From: Methylobacterium goesingense
GTDB lineage: Bacteria > Pseudomonadota > Alphaproteobacteria > Rhizobiales > Beijerinckiaceae
Length of the DNA stretch: 64,000 nucleotides
Direction of reading: 5' to 3'
NCBI RefSeq assembly: GCF_022179225.1
Contig: NZ_BPQL01000080.1
Coordinates: 1 to 64,000, forward strand
A program made the translations under genes and the position numbers. Shown here piece by piece: positions 35,510-44,236 of the stretch. A model generated the notes under the pieces. The model was given only the letters and a program-made list of their open reading frames with translations, was not told the DNA's origin and ran no database searches. Numbering within the stretch: position 1 is the first letter of the stretch; the number at the start of each line of letters is the position of its first letter.

Positions 35510-36766
35510 GTGTCCACCGCCTTCTACAGCCTGCGCCGCTGGGGTCGCCGCCCGTTCATCCGGGTCGCGGCCTTCAGCGTCGGCGGGGTGGTCGCCGCCC
35601 TGGCCTCGGCAGTGTTCGCGCCGATGATCCCCCTGGAACTCGGCGCCTCGATCGGGTCCGACGCCGTCGACCAGATCCTGTCGGTGCTCGCAACCAGCAT
35701 GCTGCCGGTTGCGACCTTCTCGCTCTCCACCATCGTGCAGGCCTATGGCGGCGCCACCAGCACCGTGACGCCCCGCGCGGTGACCTTGCTGATGCAGGAC
35801 ACCCGCGCACAGACGGCGGTGGCGAGTTTCATCGGCGCCTTCGTCTACAGCGTCGTCGGGCTGATCGCCCTGAAGACGCATTTCTACGGAAGCCAGGGCC
35901 GGGTCATCCTGTTCGGCATCACGCTCCTCGTACTCATCAGCGTGGTGGCGACGCTGGTCCGCTGGATCGACACCCTGTCCCATCTCGGGCGAGTCGGTGA
36001 GACGATCGACGCCATCGAGGCCGCCGCCAGCGACGCCGTGCGACGCCGCGTCTAGGCGCCCTATCTCGGTGGCCTGCCCTGGCAGCCGGCTCCGCCCGGC
36101 GCGATCCGGCTCACCGCCCGGGCGACGGGCTATCTCCAGCACGTGGATGCCAAAGGCCTCGACGCCCTGGCCGAACGACACGGCGTGACCCTGCATCTGG
36201 CCGCGCTACCGGGCGCCTTCGTCCATCCCGGCCGGCTCCTGGTGGAGATTGACGGGGCGGCCGACGAGTCCCTGCGCAGCCGGATTGCCGAGGCCTTCGT
36301 CATTGGCAACCGGCGCGCCTTCGACGACGACCCGCGTTTCGGGATCATCGTCCTCACGGAGGTGGCGCAGCGGGCGCTCTCCACAAGCATCAACGATCCC
36401 GGCACGGCGATCGATGTCCTTGGCACCCTGGTCCGGGTGCTCGCCCTCTGGGACGAGCGTCGCGCGGCCGCCCCCGAGGCCCGGATCCATCCGCGCCTGC
36501 GGGTGCCCGGCATCAGCGCCGCCGAACTGTTCGAGGATGCGTTCGGCCCCATCGCCCGGGACGGCGCCCCGACCCTGCTGGTGGGCTTGCGCCTCCAGAA
36601 GGCGCTCGCCGCCTTGCACGATCTGGGCGGCGCGGAGTTCCAGGCCGCAGCCCGTGTCCAGGCCGATCTCGCGTTCCTGCGGGCCGAGGCGGCCCTGTCG
36701 CTGCCGGCGGATCGCGAAGCGCTTCGCGCCGCCCATGCGCGGGTCGGGCGGGCGGAGGGGGCCTGA
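35510..36766 (+). pseudogene. DUF2254 membrane protein gene interrupted by an in-frame TAG
   Basis: The first 181 codons from GTG 35510 encode the DUF2254 membrane part (FIRVAAFSVGGVVAALASAV; MLPVATFSLSTIVQAYGGAT; a helix near ILFGITLLVLISVVATLVRW) and end at TAG 36053-36055. The same frame continues for another 236 codons with APYLGGLPWQPAPPGAIRL, ARATGYLQHVDAKGLDALAE and VAQRALSTSINDPGTAIDVL, all conserved soluble-domain segments, to TGA 36766. Summed length (about 418) is normal for the family, so only the amber codon separates the halves. Function of DUF2254 is unknown. Nonsense mutation, readthrough or a base-call error are all possible. Confidence 0.85.
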
Positions 36767-36818
36767 AGGCAACCTCGGCACGCGCGGGCGGTTGAGCCTC
36801 CAAGATCAGGAGGACAGC

Positions 36819-36998
36819 ATGACGGATACGCCGCGCGAGACATCCCCGCCCACATCCACCGATGCCGGGACGACCGGACAGGACAAGGTCCGCGAGATCG
36901 GCCAGGCGGCCCGGAAGGCGGAAGCCGAAACCTCCGGCGACGCCCGCGAGGCGATCGACCGCGCCACCGCGCCCAACGGCCAGGCTGCGGGGGAATAG
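36819..36998 (+). CDS. Small hydrophilic disordered protein 1
   Basis: A 59-residue product after an excellent ribosome binding site (AGGAGG, 36808-36813). The sequence is Thr/Ala/Asp/Glu-rich without hydrophobic core: MTDTPRETSPPTSTDAGTTG, then KVREIGQAARKAEAETSGDA. The middle could form an amphipathic helix. First of three consecutive small genes of similar nature. No family recognised. Composition resembles stress-related hydrophilic proteins. Confidence 0.65.
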   Translation: MTDTPRETSPPTSTDAGTTGQDKVREIGQAARKAEAETSGDAREAIDRATAPNGQAAGE

Positions 36999-37000
36999 CG

Positions 37001-37252
37001 ATGCCGAACGACCACATCCCCATCGTCGGCACGCGCAAGCCCGATTCCGACGTCGGCAAGCCGGGGGAGCCCGCCGTCGCCGGCGGCCAGCAATCGGCCG
37101 AGCAGGCCGCCATCACCCAGCAGGGCTCCGGTGGACAGACCGATGCGGCGCGCAACGCCGCGTGGGACGGGTCGCCGAAGGGGCGCAATCCCACTCCCGC
37201 CGGCGGCTCGTCCGACGGCCAGTCCGACCGCCCCCGTTCGCCCAAGGAGTGA
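37001..37252 (+). CDS. Small hydrophilic disordered protein 2
   Basis: An 83-residue product starting two bases after the previous stop. MPNDHIPIVGTRKPDSDVGK leads into Gly/Gln/Ser/Pro-rich sequence (QQSAEQAAITQQGSGGQTDA) ending in RPRSPKE. No hydrophobic segment or cysteine. The tight spacing implies co-translation with its neighbours. Function unknown. Confidence 0.65.
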   Translation: MPNDHIPIVGTRKPDSDVGKPGEPAVAGGQQSAEQAAITQQGSGGQTDAARNAAWDGSPKGRNPTPAGGSSDGQSDRPRSPKE

Positions 37253-37256
37253 CTCT

Positions 37257-37412
37257 ATGCCGGCCCAAGACGACAAGCAACCGAAGGACAAGCCCGCCAA
37301 CACCGCGCCGGACGCGGTCAAGGACCCCAACGAGAAGACCGACGGCAAGCCGGGCGAGGGCCCGAAGGGTGGTGGGCAACCGGACGGGGAGACCGATCCG
37401 GGCGGCTCCTGA
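37257..37412 (+). CDS. Small hydrophilic disordered protein 3
   Basis: A 51-residue product preceded by AAGGAG, starting four bases after the preceding stop. It is Lys/Asp/Pro/Gly-rich (MPAQDDKQPKDKPANTAPDA; KTDGKPGEGPKGGGQPDGE) and surely unstructured. Last of the three-gene set; it converges on ada with a three-base gap. Confidence 0.6.
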   Translation: MPAQDDKQPKDKPANTAPDAVKDPNEKTDGKPGEGPKGGGQPDGETDPGGS

Positions 37413-37415
37413 GGG

Positions 37416-38522
37416 TCAGCCTTCCGTCAGTGCGCCCTTCTCTCGATCGAGGAGGGCGCGCTTGCGCGCAACGCCCCAGCGATAGCCGGAGAGCGCGCCG
37501 TCCGAGCGCACCACCCGATGGCAGGGGATCGCCACCGCCAGTCGGTTGGCCCCACAGGCGAGCGCCACGGCGCGTGCGGCCGCGGGCTCGCCGATGGCCC
37601 GGGCCACCTCGACGTAGGTCGCCGTCGTGCCGACCGGGATCGCCCGGAGCGCCGTCCATACCCGCTGCTGGAACGCCGTCCCGCCGATATCGAGGGGCAG
37701 GTCGAGCCCCCGGCCCGGCGCCTCGACGAAGCCGACGATTTCGGCCATCCAGCGCGCGAAGCCCGCGTCGCCGGCCGTGAACGTAGCGCGGGGAAAGCGG
37801 TCCTGCAGATCGCGCACCAGCGCATCCGGATCGTCGCCGAGGAAGATCGCACAGACGCCCGCGTCGGTGGCGGCGACCAGGATCGCCCCGAGGGCGGACG
37901 CTCCGACCGCGAAGCGGATGCGCGTGCCGGCGCCGCCCCGGCGATAGGCGTCGGGCGACATGCCAAGGCGCTGCGGCGCCGTGGCGTAGAACCGGCTCGA
38001 TGCATTGTATCCGGCCGCGTAGACAGCCTCCGTGACGCTGCCCGCTGCGCCAAGGCTGGTCGCGAGGCGTTCGGCCCGGCGCGCTTCGCCGTAGGCCTTG
38101 GGCGTGATCCCGGTGACCGCGCGGAACACCCGGTGGAAGTGGAACGGGCTCATCCCGGCGGTCCGCGCGAGGGTGTCGAGGGCCGGCATGGTCTCGGCCT
38201 CGTCGATCCGGCGGCAGGCCCGGGTGACGGCCTCGGCCTGCCGCTCGGCCCGCGACGGCGCGTCGGGGCGGCAGCGCCGGCACGGGCGGAAGCCCGCCGC
38301 CTCGGCTTCCGCGCAGCCGGCGTGAAAACTGACGTTCTCCGGCCTCGGCGACCGGGCCGCGCAGCTGGGGCGGCAATACACACCCGTGGTCCGGACCGCG
38401 TAGACGAAGCGACCATCCCAGGCCGGATCGCGCGCGGCCAGGGCCTCCCATCGCTCCGCATCCTCCCGGTCCGGACCGGGGGCGATGACGTTCGCGTTTT
38501 CTTCGATCGCGACAGGCGGCAT
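37416..38522 (-). CDS. ada: Ada: methylation-responsive regulator and O6-methylguanine-DNA methyltransferase
   Basis: Ada repairs methylphosphotriesters and O6-methylguanine by irreversible self-methylation and then activates alkylation repair genes. The 368-residue protein has the Ada zinc domain (GVYCRPSCAARSP and GFRPCRRCRPD, four Cys, the first the methyl acceptor) and an AraC-type helix-turn-helix (ALDTLARTAGMSPFHFHRVF; SVTEAVYAAGYNASSRFY). The C-terminal transferase domain carries the active site IPCHRVVRSDGALSGY. It follows alkA by 29 bases, giving an alkA-ada operon likely autoregulated by methylated Ada. Confidence 0.95.
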   Translation of the reverse strand: MPPVAIEENANVIAPGPDREDAERWEALAARDPAWDGRFVYAVRTTGVYCRPSCAARSPRPENVSFHAGCAEAEAAGFRPCRRCRPDAPSRAERQAEAVTRACRRIDEAETMPALDTLARTAGMSPFHFHRVFRAVTGITPKAYGEARRAERLATSLGAAGSVTEAVYAAGYNASSRFYATAPQRLGMSPDAYRRGGAGTRIRFAVGASALGAILVAATDAGVCAIFLGDDPDALVRDLQDRFPRATFTAGDAGFARWMAEIVGFVEAPGRGLDLPLDIGGTAFQQRVWTALRAIPVGTTATYVEVARAIGEPAAARAVALACGANRLAVAIPCHRVVRSDGALSGYRWGVARKRALLDREKGALTEG

Positions 38523-38551
38523 GGCGGATACTCCTGCTCGGGTGCCCCGGT

Positions 38552-39532
38552 TCATGGCTCCACCTTGGCGCCCGCCGCCGCCTCCGCGCATCCCGCTTCT
38601 TGCTCCGCAATCGACTGCGGTCGGGATTCCGACAGTGCTTCCCGTTCCGGGCCGCCCGCACCCCGCGCGGCGTCATGGGCCCAGAGATGGAGGACGGCGT
38701 AGGCCCGCCACGGACGCCAGGCCTGCGAGCGCGCCTCCAATTCCCGTGCGGTGGGACGCCCGACGGGCTCCGCGAGGGCGCGCAGCAGCCCGATATCACC
38801 GGTGGGCAGGGCATCCGGCTCGCGCAGGGCCCGCATGGCGATGTACTGGGCCGTCCAGTCGCCGATGCCCCGGATGGCCGTGAGGCGCGCACGCGCCGCT
38901 GCGATCCCCTGCCCCGGCGCCAGGAGATCCGGCTCGGCGAGGGTGGCGGCCGCGAGGGCCTGGATGGCGGTTCCACGGGCGCGGGGCATGTTGAGAACGC
39001 GGGCGATATCGGCCTCGACCAGGACCTCGGCGGCCGGAAAGACATGGGTGAGGCCGGGCTCGGTGCCGGGCCGGGCGAGCGGAGTGCCGAAGGCCGAGAC
39101 CAGCGTTCCGGCCAAGCGGGTCGCGGCGGCGACCGAGACCTGCTGGCCGAGGATCGCCCGTACCGCGAGTTCGAAGGCGTCCCAGGCGCCCGGCACCCGG
39201 AGGCCGGGGCGCTCCCGGATGCGGGCCGCCAGGAACGGATCGCGCCCGAGGGCGCGGCCGATCGCGAGGGGGTCGGCGTCGAGGTCGAAGAGACGGCCGA
39301 GGCGCGCGGCGAGATCCGGCATCGCCACGGGCAGGTCCAGCGTGGCCAGCAGGGCGTCGTCCGGCGCCAGCATCACCCGCAGGGTTCCGTGCACGCCCCC
39401 ATGCGCCACGCTCCGGGCATAGAGGCCCGGACGGGTCAGTTCCACGCCCGGGATGGCGCGGGCCGCCAGGTAGGCGTGCAGCCCGGCCCAGTCGTAGGGT
39501 GGCGTGAAGGGAAGGCGCAGATGCGTGGTCAC
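38552..39532 (-). CDS. alkA: AlkA-type DNA-3-methyladenine glycosylase
   Basis: Excises alkylated bases such as 3-methyladenine. The 326-residue protein has the N-terminal domain of AlkA (RLPFTPPYDWAGLHAYLAAR), FELAVRAILGQQVSVAAATR, the helix-hairpin-helix LTAIRGIGDWTAQYIAMRAL and the catalytic-aspartate segment DALPTGDIGLLRAL. GTG 39532 was chosen as start since the upstream frame has no homology. The C-terminus carries an Ala/Glu-rich tail. Located directly upstream of ada, as in an adaptive-response operon. Confidence 0.92.
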   Translation of the reverse strand: MTTHLRLPFTPPYDWAGLHAYLAARAIPGVELTRPGLYARSVAHGGVHGTLRVMLAPDDALLATLDLPVAMPDLAARLGRLFDLDADPLAIGRALGRDPFLAARIRERPGLRVPGAWDAFELAVRAILGQQVSVAAATRLAGTLVSAFGTPLARPGTEPGLTHVFPAAEVLVEADIARVLNMPRARGTAIQALAAATLAEPDLLAPGQGIAAARARLTAIRGIGDWTAQYIAMRALREPDALPTGDIGLLRALAEPVGRPTARELEARSQAWRPWRAYAVLHLWAHDAARGAGGPEREALSESRPQSIAEQEAGCAEAAAGAKVEP

Positions 39533-39599
39533 GGCCCGATGCCCGGCTCGGCCCCGATCATCGCACATTCGGCCGGGGCGCGGCACCCGCGGGCCCGCG

Positions 39600-41963
39600 T
39601 CAGGCGACCGAGGCCTTCCGGGTGTCGAGGCGACGCACGAGGTCGCGGATCTCGGCTGCCGGACGGGCCGGACTGTAGAGGAAGCCCTGGGCCGTGCCGC
39701 ACTGCTTGTGGCGCAGGACCGCCTCCTGCTGGCGCGTCTCGACGCCCTCCACCGTCACATCCATCGCGAGGGCGCGGGCCATGGTGACGATCGCCTCGAT
39801 CACCGCGATCTTCTCGGGGCGTACCTGCAGGTCGCGCACGAAGGAGCGGTCGACCTTGACCTTGTCGAAGGGAAAGTCGGTCAGGTAGCTCAGGCTCGAA
39901 TACCCGGTTCCGAAATCGTCGAGGGCGATCCGTACGCCGAGGGCGCGCAGCCGCTTCAGGTTGGTGAGAACCTCGCTCTCGCGGTCGAGCAGCACGGATT
40001 CCGTGATCTCGATCTCAAGGCCTTCGGGAGCCAGGCCGGTTTCCGCCAGGATCGCCGCGACCTCGTCGTGGAAGTCGAGACGGCGCACGTGGATCGACGA
40101 GATGTTCACCGCGACCCGCAGGCCCGGCCAGGACCGCGCATCGAGGCAGGCCCGGCGCAGGGCCCAGCGGCCGATCTCGATGATGAAACCGGTGGATTCC
40201 GCGATGGTGATAATCTCGGTCGGCGAGATCCAGCCTTCCCCGGGCTTGTTCCAGCGCAGCAGGGCTTCGAGACCGACGACGCGCTCGCTCCTCAGGTCCA
40301 CGAGGGGCTGGTAATGCAGGGCGATCTCGCCGGACCTCAGCGCCAGGCGCATGTCGGCATCGAGCTGGCGCTGGCGGAACCCGCGATCCTCCAAGGAGAC
40401 GTCGAAGCTGCACCAGCAGCCCTTTCCGGCGGCCTTGGCGCTGTAGAGCGCGAGATCGGCGCGGCCGAGCAGGGCCGCCGGATCCTGGGCGTCCCGGGGG
40501 GCGTGGGCGATGCCGATGCTGACGCCGACCTCGAGGAGGGACACGCCGATCTGGTAGGGCCGGCGAATCTCGGCGATCACCTGCCGGGCCAGATGCTCGG
40601 CCGCCTCCGGACCCGCGCCCGGATACAGGATCGCGAACTCGTCGCCGCCGAGGCGGAAGTTGCGCGCACGCCCCTCCGTCAGGCGCACGAGGCGCCCGGC
40701 GACGCGCGCCAGCAGGAGGTCCCCGGCGGCGTGGCCCCGGCTGTCGTTGACGGCTTTGAAGCCGTCGAGGTCGAGGCAGAGCAGGGCCGTCGGGGTCTCC
40801 GGGTGCTCGCCGCCGTGATAGACGGCCTGGATCGCATCCTGGAAGGCGTCCCGGTTCGGCAGGCCGGTGAGGGTGTCGTGCCCGGCCAGGAACGCGATGC
40901 GGGCCTGGGCCTCGCGGCTGACCGTGATATCGGAGCCGACTCCCCGGTAGCCGAGGAAGCCGCCGTAGCGGTCGAAGGCCGGCTTGCCGTTGAGGTTCCA
41001 CCAGCGCGTCCCGTGGGCGCCGGACACGCGTACGGCCTGCTCGTGGAACGGCTCGCGCATCGCCATGGCGGTGCGCAGCGCCGTTGCGTGATCCGGCTGA
41101 CCCGTGTCGGCCAGGATGGCGAGTAGGGATTCGCCCTGCAGGCTGGCCGGGTCCCGCGAGAGGGTGGCGGCCATGCGGGCCGGGACCTGGCGCAGGCGTC
41201 CGTCCGGGTCGGTCTCCCAGAGCCAGTCGCTGGCGCCTTCCTCGAAGTCGTTGAGCAGCAGGCCTATGGTTTCACCCTGGTGCTGCATCACCACGCGCTG
41301 CCAGATGCGCTGGTAGGAGAGCAGCGACATGCGCCGAACGCTGAACCAGATGAAGAGCGCGTAGATCACCAGCAGGACGGACACGTAGGCGCCGAAGGGC
41401 GCGTCGCAGCCGGCCAGGCCGATGAACCCGCCGACGACAATCGGAGCCGCGAGCAGGAAGGCCACCGAGAAGAACGGCCCCACCACATAGGCATCGGAGA
41501 TGAGGCCCGCCGTCACCGCCACCGCCACCATGCGGTGGCCGCCATCGGCGGGCGGGATCAGGATCGCCGGCATCGTGGCCCAGGTCAGGCCCAGGGCAAG
41601 GGCGAGCGCCTTGGAGATCCAGGAGCCGCGCTGGACGGCGGTCTCCGTCACCTCGCTGCGGAAGGTGTTCCGGTAGTACCAGGTCGTGCCGAGGGTCGCG
41701 GCGATGATGAGCGAGATCGTCGCCATCAGCCCCACGAGATAGAGGCGCGAAGCGCTATCCCAGAACATGTAGGCCAGGGCGAAGACGACGGCGAGGTGCG
41801 TCACGGCCGAGTAGTTGGCCATTTGCAGGGTCTCGTTGAGCAGTTCGGCCTGCGTCTCGAAGCGGTCGCGTTCCTCCGTCGAGAAGGCGGCCCTGTCGCG
41901 TTGGGGCACCGGGGCCGGCGCCTTCATGCGGCGCCAGGGCAGCGAGTATCGGGCGATACGCAT
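39600..41963 (-). CDS. Membrane-anchored PAS-GGDEF-EAL protein
   Basis: Makes and/or degrades cyclic-di-GMP. The 787-residue protein has a basic start (MRIARYSLPWRRMK), about five to six membrane helices (roughly 45-205), a PAS segment (LWETDPDGRLRQVP to GFLGYRGVGSDIT), a GGDEF domain with intact FRLGGDEFAILYP, and an EAL domain with intact VGLEALLRWNKPGEG, DDFGTGYSSLSYL and VEGVETRQQ. Both catalytic signatures are present, so activity direction cannot be predicted. Its ATG lies one base after the P450 stop, implying one transcript and possibly coupled expression. Confidence 0.93.
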   Translation of the reverse strand: MRIARYSLPWRRMKAPAPVPQRDRAAFSTEERDRFETQAELLNETLQMANYSAVTHLAVVFALAYMFWDSASRLYLVGLMATISLIIAATLGTTWYYRNTFRSEVTETAVQRGSWISKALALALGLTWATMPAILIPPADGGHRMVAVAVTAGLISDAYVVGPFFSVAFLLAAPIVVGGFIGLAGCDAPFGAYVSVLLVIYALFIWFSVRRMSLLSYQRIWQRVVMQHQGETIGLLLNDFEEGASDWLWETDPDGRLRQVPARMAATLSRDPASLQGESLLAILADTGQPDHATALRTAMAMREPFHEQAVRVSGAHGTRWWNLNGKPAFDRYGGFLGYRGVGSDITVSREAQARIAFLAGHDTLTGLPNRDAFQDAIQAVYHGGEHPETPTALLCLDLDGFKAVNDSRGHAAGDLLLARVAGRLVRLTEGRARNFRLGGDEFAILYPGAGPEAAEHLARQVIAEIRRPYQIGVSLLEVGVSIGIAHAPRDAQDPAALLGRADLALYSAKAAGKGCWCSFDVSLEDRGFRQRQLDADMRLALRSGEIALHYQPLVDLRSERVVGLEALLRWNKPGEGWISPTEIITIAESTGFIIEIGRWALRRACLDARSWPGLRVAVNISSIHVRRLDFHDEVAAILAETGLAPEGLEIEITESVLLDRESEVLTNLKRLRALGVRIALDDFGTGYSSLSYLTDFPFDKVKVDRSFVRDLQVRPEKIAVIEAIVTMARALAMDVTVEGVETRQQEAVLRHKQCGTAQGFLYSPARPAAEIRDLVRRLDTRKASVA

Positions 41964-41964
41964 C

Positions 41965-43383
41965 TCACCCCACCCGCCGGGTCGGCACCATCGGCATTCC
42001 GCCATGGGGCCTCAGGGTGACGCGGAAACGGGCCTCGGGCATCCCCGGCCGCGTCGGGGACAGCCGGAACGCGGGAAGCAGGGTCGCCAGGATGACGAGG
42101 CATTCCTGGAGCGCAAGGCCCATGCCGATGCAGACGCGCGGTCCTGCGCCGAAGGGCAGATAGGCGTAGCGGTCCCGTGCCGCGTGGACGGACGGGGCGA
42201 AACGGTCCGGATCGAACGCGTCCGGTCGGTCCCAGAGAAGGCGGTGCCGGTGCAGGGCGTAGATCGGCACGTGGACCGAGCGGCCCGCCGGAATCTCCGT
42301 GTCGCCGAGCCGGATGTCACGGGTCGTCCGGCGCACGATCAGCGGCGCAGGGGGATAGAGCCGCATGCCCTCCAGCACCACCTGGCGCGTGTAGACCAGT
42401 GCGTCGAGGCGGCCCGGATCGCCCGCGAAATCGGTGCCGACGCGGGCGATCTCGTCGAGGATGCGCCGCTCCACCGCCGGATGGTCGGCGAGCAGCCGGA
42501 ACAGCCAGGTCAGCGCGAGAGCCACCGTCTCGTGGCCGGCCGCCACGAAGGTGAGCAGGTTGTCGACGAGGAGGGCCTCGGCCATCGGCGCCTCGGTGAC
42601 GGGATCGCGGGCGTTCAGCAGGAGGCCGAGGAGGTCGCTGCCGCCGCCGCCCCGGGCCCGCCTTGCCGCGATCAGCGCAGCGGCCGCAGCACGCAGTTCG
42701 CGTGCCGCCAGCGCGCCCCGGCGGGCACCCGGATGGGGCAGCCAAGCGGGAGCGCCGAACATGACGTAGGCCATCTTCCAGTTGGTCTGGCCGAGGTAGT
42801 CCTCCATGGCGGCGCCGAAGCGCATCTCGTCGAGGCCCCCCTCCCCCGAGGTCATCGTGGCCAGGATGATGTCGAGGGCGGTGCGCATCATCTCGGTGGA
42901 CAGGTCGAACGCGCCCGCACCCGCCGGGCGTGCCAGCCAGCGCGACCGCGTCGCCTGCGCGGCTGCGGCCATGGCGGGGACGAAGTCGCGCACGCGCTCG
43001 GGGCGGAACATCGGCGCGGCGGTCCGGCGCTGCGCGCGCCACGATCCACCATCGGCTGTGAGGAGCCCGCAGCCGAGGGCCGGGGCCAGGGCCCGGGTGA
43101 CGAAGGCCTCGCGCTCCAGGCTGTTGGCCTCGTCGACCAGCAGGGTGCGGATCAGCGCCGGGTCGACCACGAAGGCGGTGCGCTGCCCGAGCAGCCGGGT
43201 CTCGACCAGGGTCCGGGTGTAGACCTCGTCGGGCCAGGCATCGACCATGCTGCGCAGCATGGTCCAGAGCACGCCCGGAGCACGCCCGGCCTCGCTCAGT
43301 AGCGTGCGCAGCGAGGCCGCGCCGTCGACGGTTACGGGAAGTTTGGAAACGGCCGTGGTCACGCGTGCCCTGCTGAATTCCAT
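41965..43383 (-). CDS. Cytochrome P450
   Basis: Heme monooxygenase. The 472-residue protein shows the I-helix AGHETVALALTWLF (oxygen activation), the K-helix ExxR in VVLEGMRLYPPAP, the PERF-like PDAFDPDRFAPS and the heme-binding loop FGAGPRVCIGMGLA with Cys at about 418. The length and lack of a signal or clear N-terminal anchor suggest a soluble bacterial P450 of the broad CYP4/CYP102-like clan. Substrate unknown. It is followed immediately by the c-di-GMP gene. ATG 43383 was chosen as the first start with a normal N-terminus. Confidence 0.93.
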   Translation of the reverse strand: MEFSRARVTTAVSKLPVTVDGAASLRTLLSEAGRAPGVLWTMLRSMVDAWPDEVYTRTLVETRLLGQRTAFVVDPALIRTLLVDEANSLEREAFVTRALAPALGCGLLTADGGSWRAQRRTAAPMFRPERVRDFVPAMAAAAQATRSRWLARPAGAGAFDLSTEMMRTALDIILATMTSGEGGLDEMRFGAAMEDYLGQTNWKMAYVMFGAPAWLPHPGARRGALAARELRAAAAALIAARRARGGGGSDLLGLLLNARDPVTEAPMAEALLVDNLLTFVAAGHETVALALTWLFRLLADHPAVERRILDEIARVGTDFAGDPGRLDALVYTRQVVLEGMRLYPPAPLIVRRTTRDIRLGDTEIPAGRSVHVPIYALHRHRLLWDRPDAFDPDRFAPSVHAARDRYAYLPFGAGPRVCIGMGLALQECLVILATLLPAFRLSPTRPGMPEARFRVTLRPHGGMPMVPTRRVG

Positions 43384-43658
43384 CGATCTCTTTACAAGGT
43401 ACGCGAATGCTTTCGAAAACCTTACCGTCCCTTTTCTTGTCACTGGATCAGCCAAGAACTTCTTGAATTCAAATCAGACGCATTGCATCAAATGCGGCAG
43501 ATTGTTTCAAAACACGCTTTACTAACGCTCGCTGCACACACCAGCCTCGCGGGCCCGGAATGGCCCCCCGTCGTGCGAGGAACTTACCTTCGCCGTTCGC
43601 ATTCCCAACCCCAGCTGGTCGGCTTCCTGCCGACCCAACCCGTGTTCGGGACGTGGAG
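43384..43658. other. Divergent P450 / Cys-rich protein promoter region
   Basis: About 275 bases, AT-richer between 43384 and 43530, serving as the divergent promoter zone. I see no supported gene or operator in it. Confidence 0.4.
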
Positions 43659-43922
43659 ATGGACATGATCGGCCGTATTGCTCTCGCGGCATGCTTTGCC
43701 CTGCCGGCCTTCACCGCCGGAGCCGCTGGCGCGAATGAGGACGAGCAGGCGGCCCTCTGCCGGGGCGACGTCATGCGGCTGTGCCTGACCGCGGTTCCCG
43801 ACCGGACCGCGATCGTCTCCTGCATGAAGGTCAACCGCGCGAGCCTCAGCGCCGGCTGCCGGAGTGTGTTCGACGGGGGAACGCGCGGCAAAGCCGCGAC
43901 GCGCTCGGCCGACCTGCGCTAA
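43659..43922 (+). CDS. Small secreted cysteine-rich protein
   Basis: The 87-residue product has a signal peptide (MIGRIALAACFALPAFTAGA, cleavage after AGA) and a mature part with four cysteines: ALCRGDVMRLCLTAVPDRT, IVSCMKVNRASLSAGCRSVF. The spacing resembles one unit of the Cys-rich repeat known from Golgi GLG1 and from many small exported alphaproteobacterial proteins, probably with two disulfides. Function unknown. It stands alone, divergent from the P450 operon. Confidence 0.72.
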   Translation: MDMIGRIALAACFALPAFTAGAAGANEDEQAALCRGDVMRLCLTAVPDRTAIVSCMKVNRASLSAGCRSVFDGGTRGKAATRSADLR

Positions 43923-43966
43923 TGCTGAAACGCGCCGTCGGCCGGGCCTGAACCCGCGACGGCTCA

Positions 43967-43997
43967 CTGGTGATCCGCGGCATCGGCGGATCACCAG
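43967..43997. terminator. Perfect 12-bp hairpin between Cys-rich protein and tRNA
   Basis: CTGGTGATCCGC (43967-43978) pairs with GCGGATCACCAG (43986-43997), loop of seven. It lies between the end of the plus-strand gene and the minus-strand tRNA, so it could serve both. Confidence 0.7.
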
Positions 43998-44147
43998 CCG
44001 CGCGCCGGACCAGTGAAGGCGGGGCGGCGATCGAGCAGCCCCAGGCCGCAACAAGGTCTCGGCTGCCTGACTGTAGCCGGCAGCCCGATCCACGGATGAT
44101 GATGTTTAGGAAGTAGCGTCGAAGCGGCGGGCTGGCTTCGAAAGGAA

Positions 44148-44222
44148 TGGTGGGCGCGACAGGGATCGAACCTGTGACCCTTCGCGTGTGAAGCGAATGC
44201 TCTCCCGCTGAGCTACGCACCC
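44148..44222 (-). tRNA. tRNA-Val(CAC)
   Basis: Read on the minus strand the sequence folds as a 75-base tRNA including an encoded CCA (44150-44148). The acceptor stem is GGGTGCG/CGCGCCC with one T-G wobble, and the D-arm is AGCTCAGCGGGAGAGC. The anticodon stem TTCGC/GCGAA has loop TTCACAC (anticodon CAC), and the T-arm loop is GGTTCGATCC. All invariant positions are present. It decodes GUG, a very frequent valine codon in this GC-rich genome. Confidence 0.95.
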
Positions 44223-44236
44223 GGACCGAGGGCCTT

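Noticed and set aside
36776-36810. Stress-promoter-like GGCAAC...GGTT before the small disordered proteins
   Set aside because: Both elements deviate from GGAAC/CGTT, so it does not meet the consensus although stress control would suit the genes.
44148-44222. tRNA-Val as an attachment site for an integrated element
   Set aside because: No integrase gene nearby and no direct repeat of the tRNA 3' end was found on either side.
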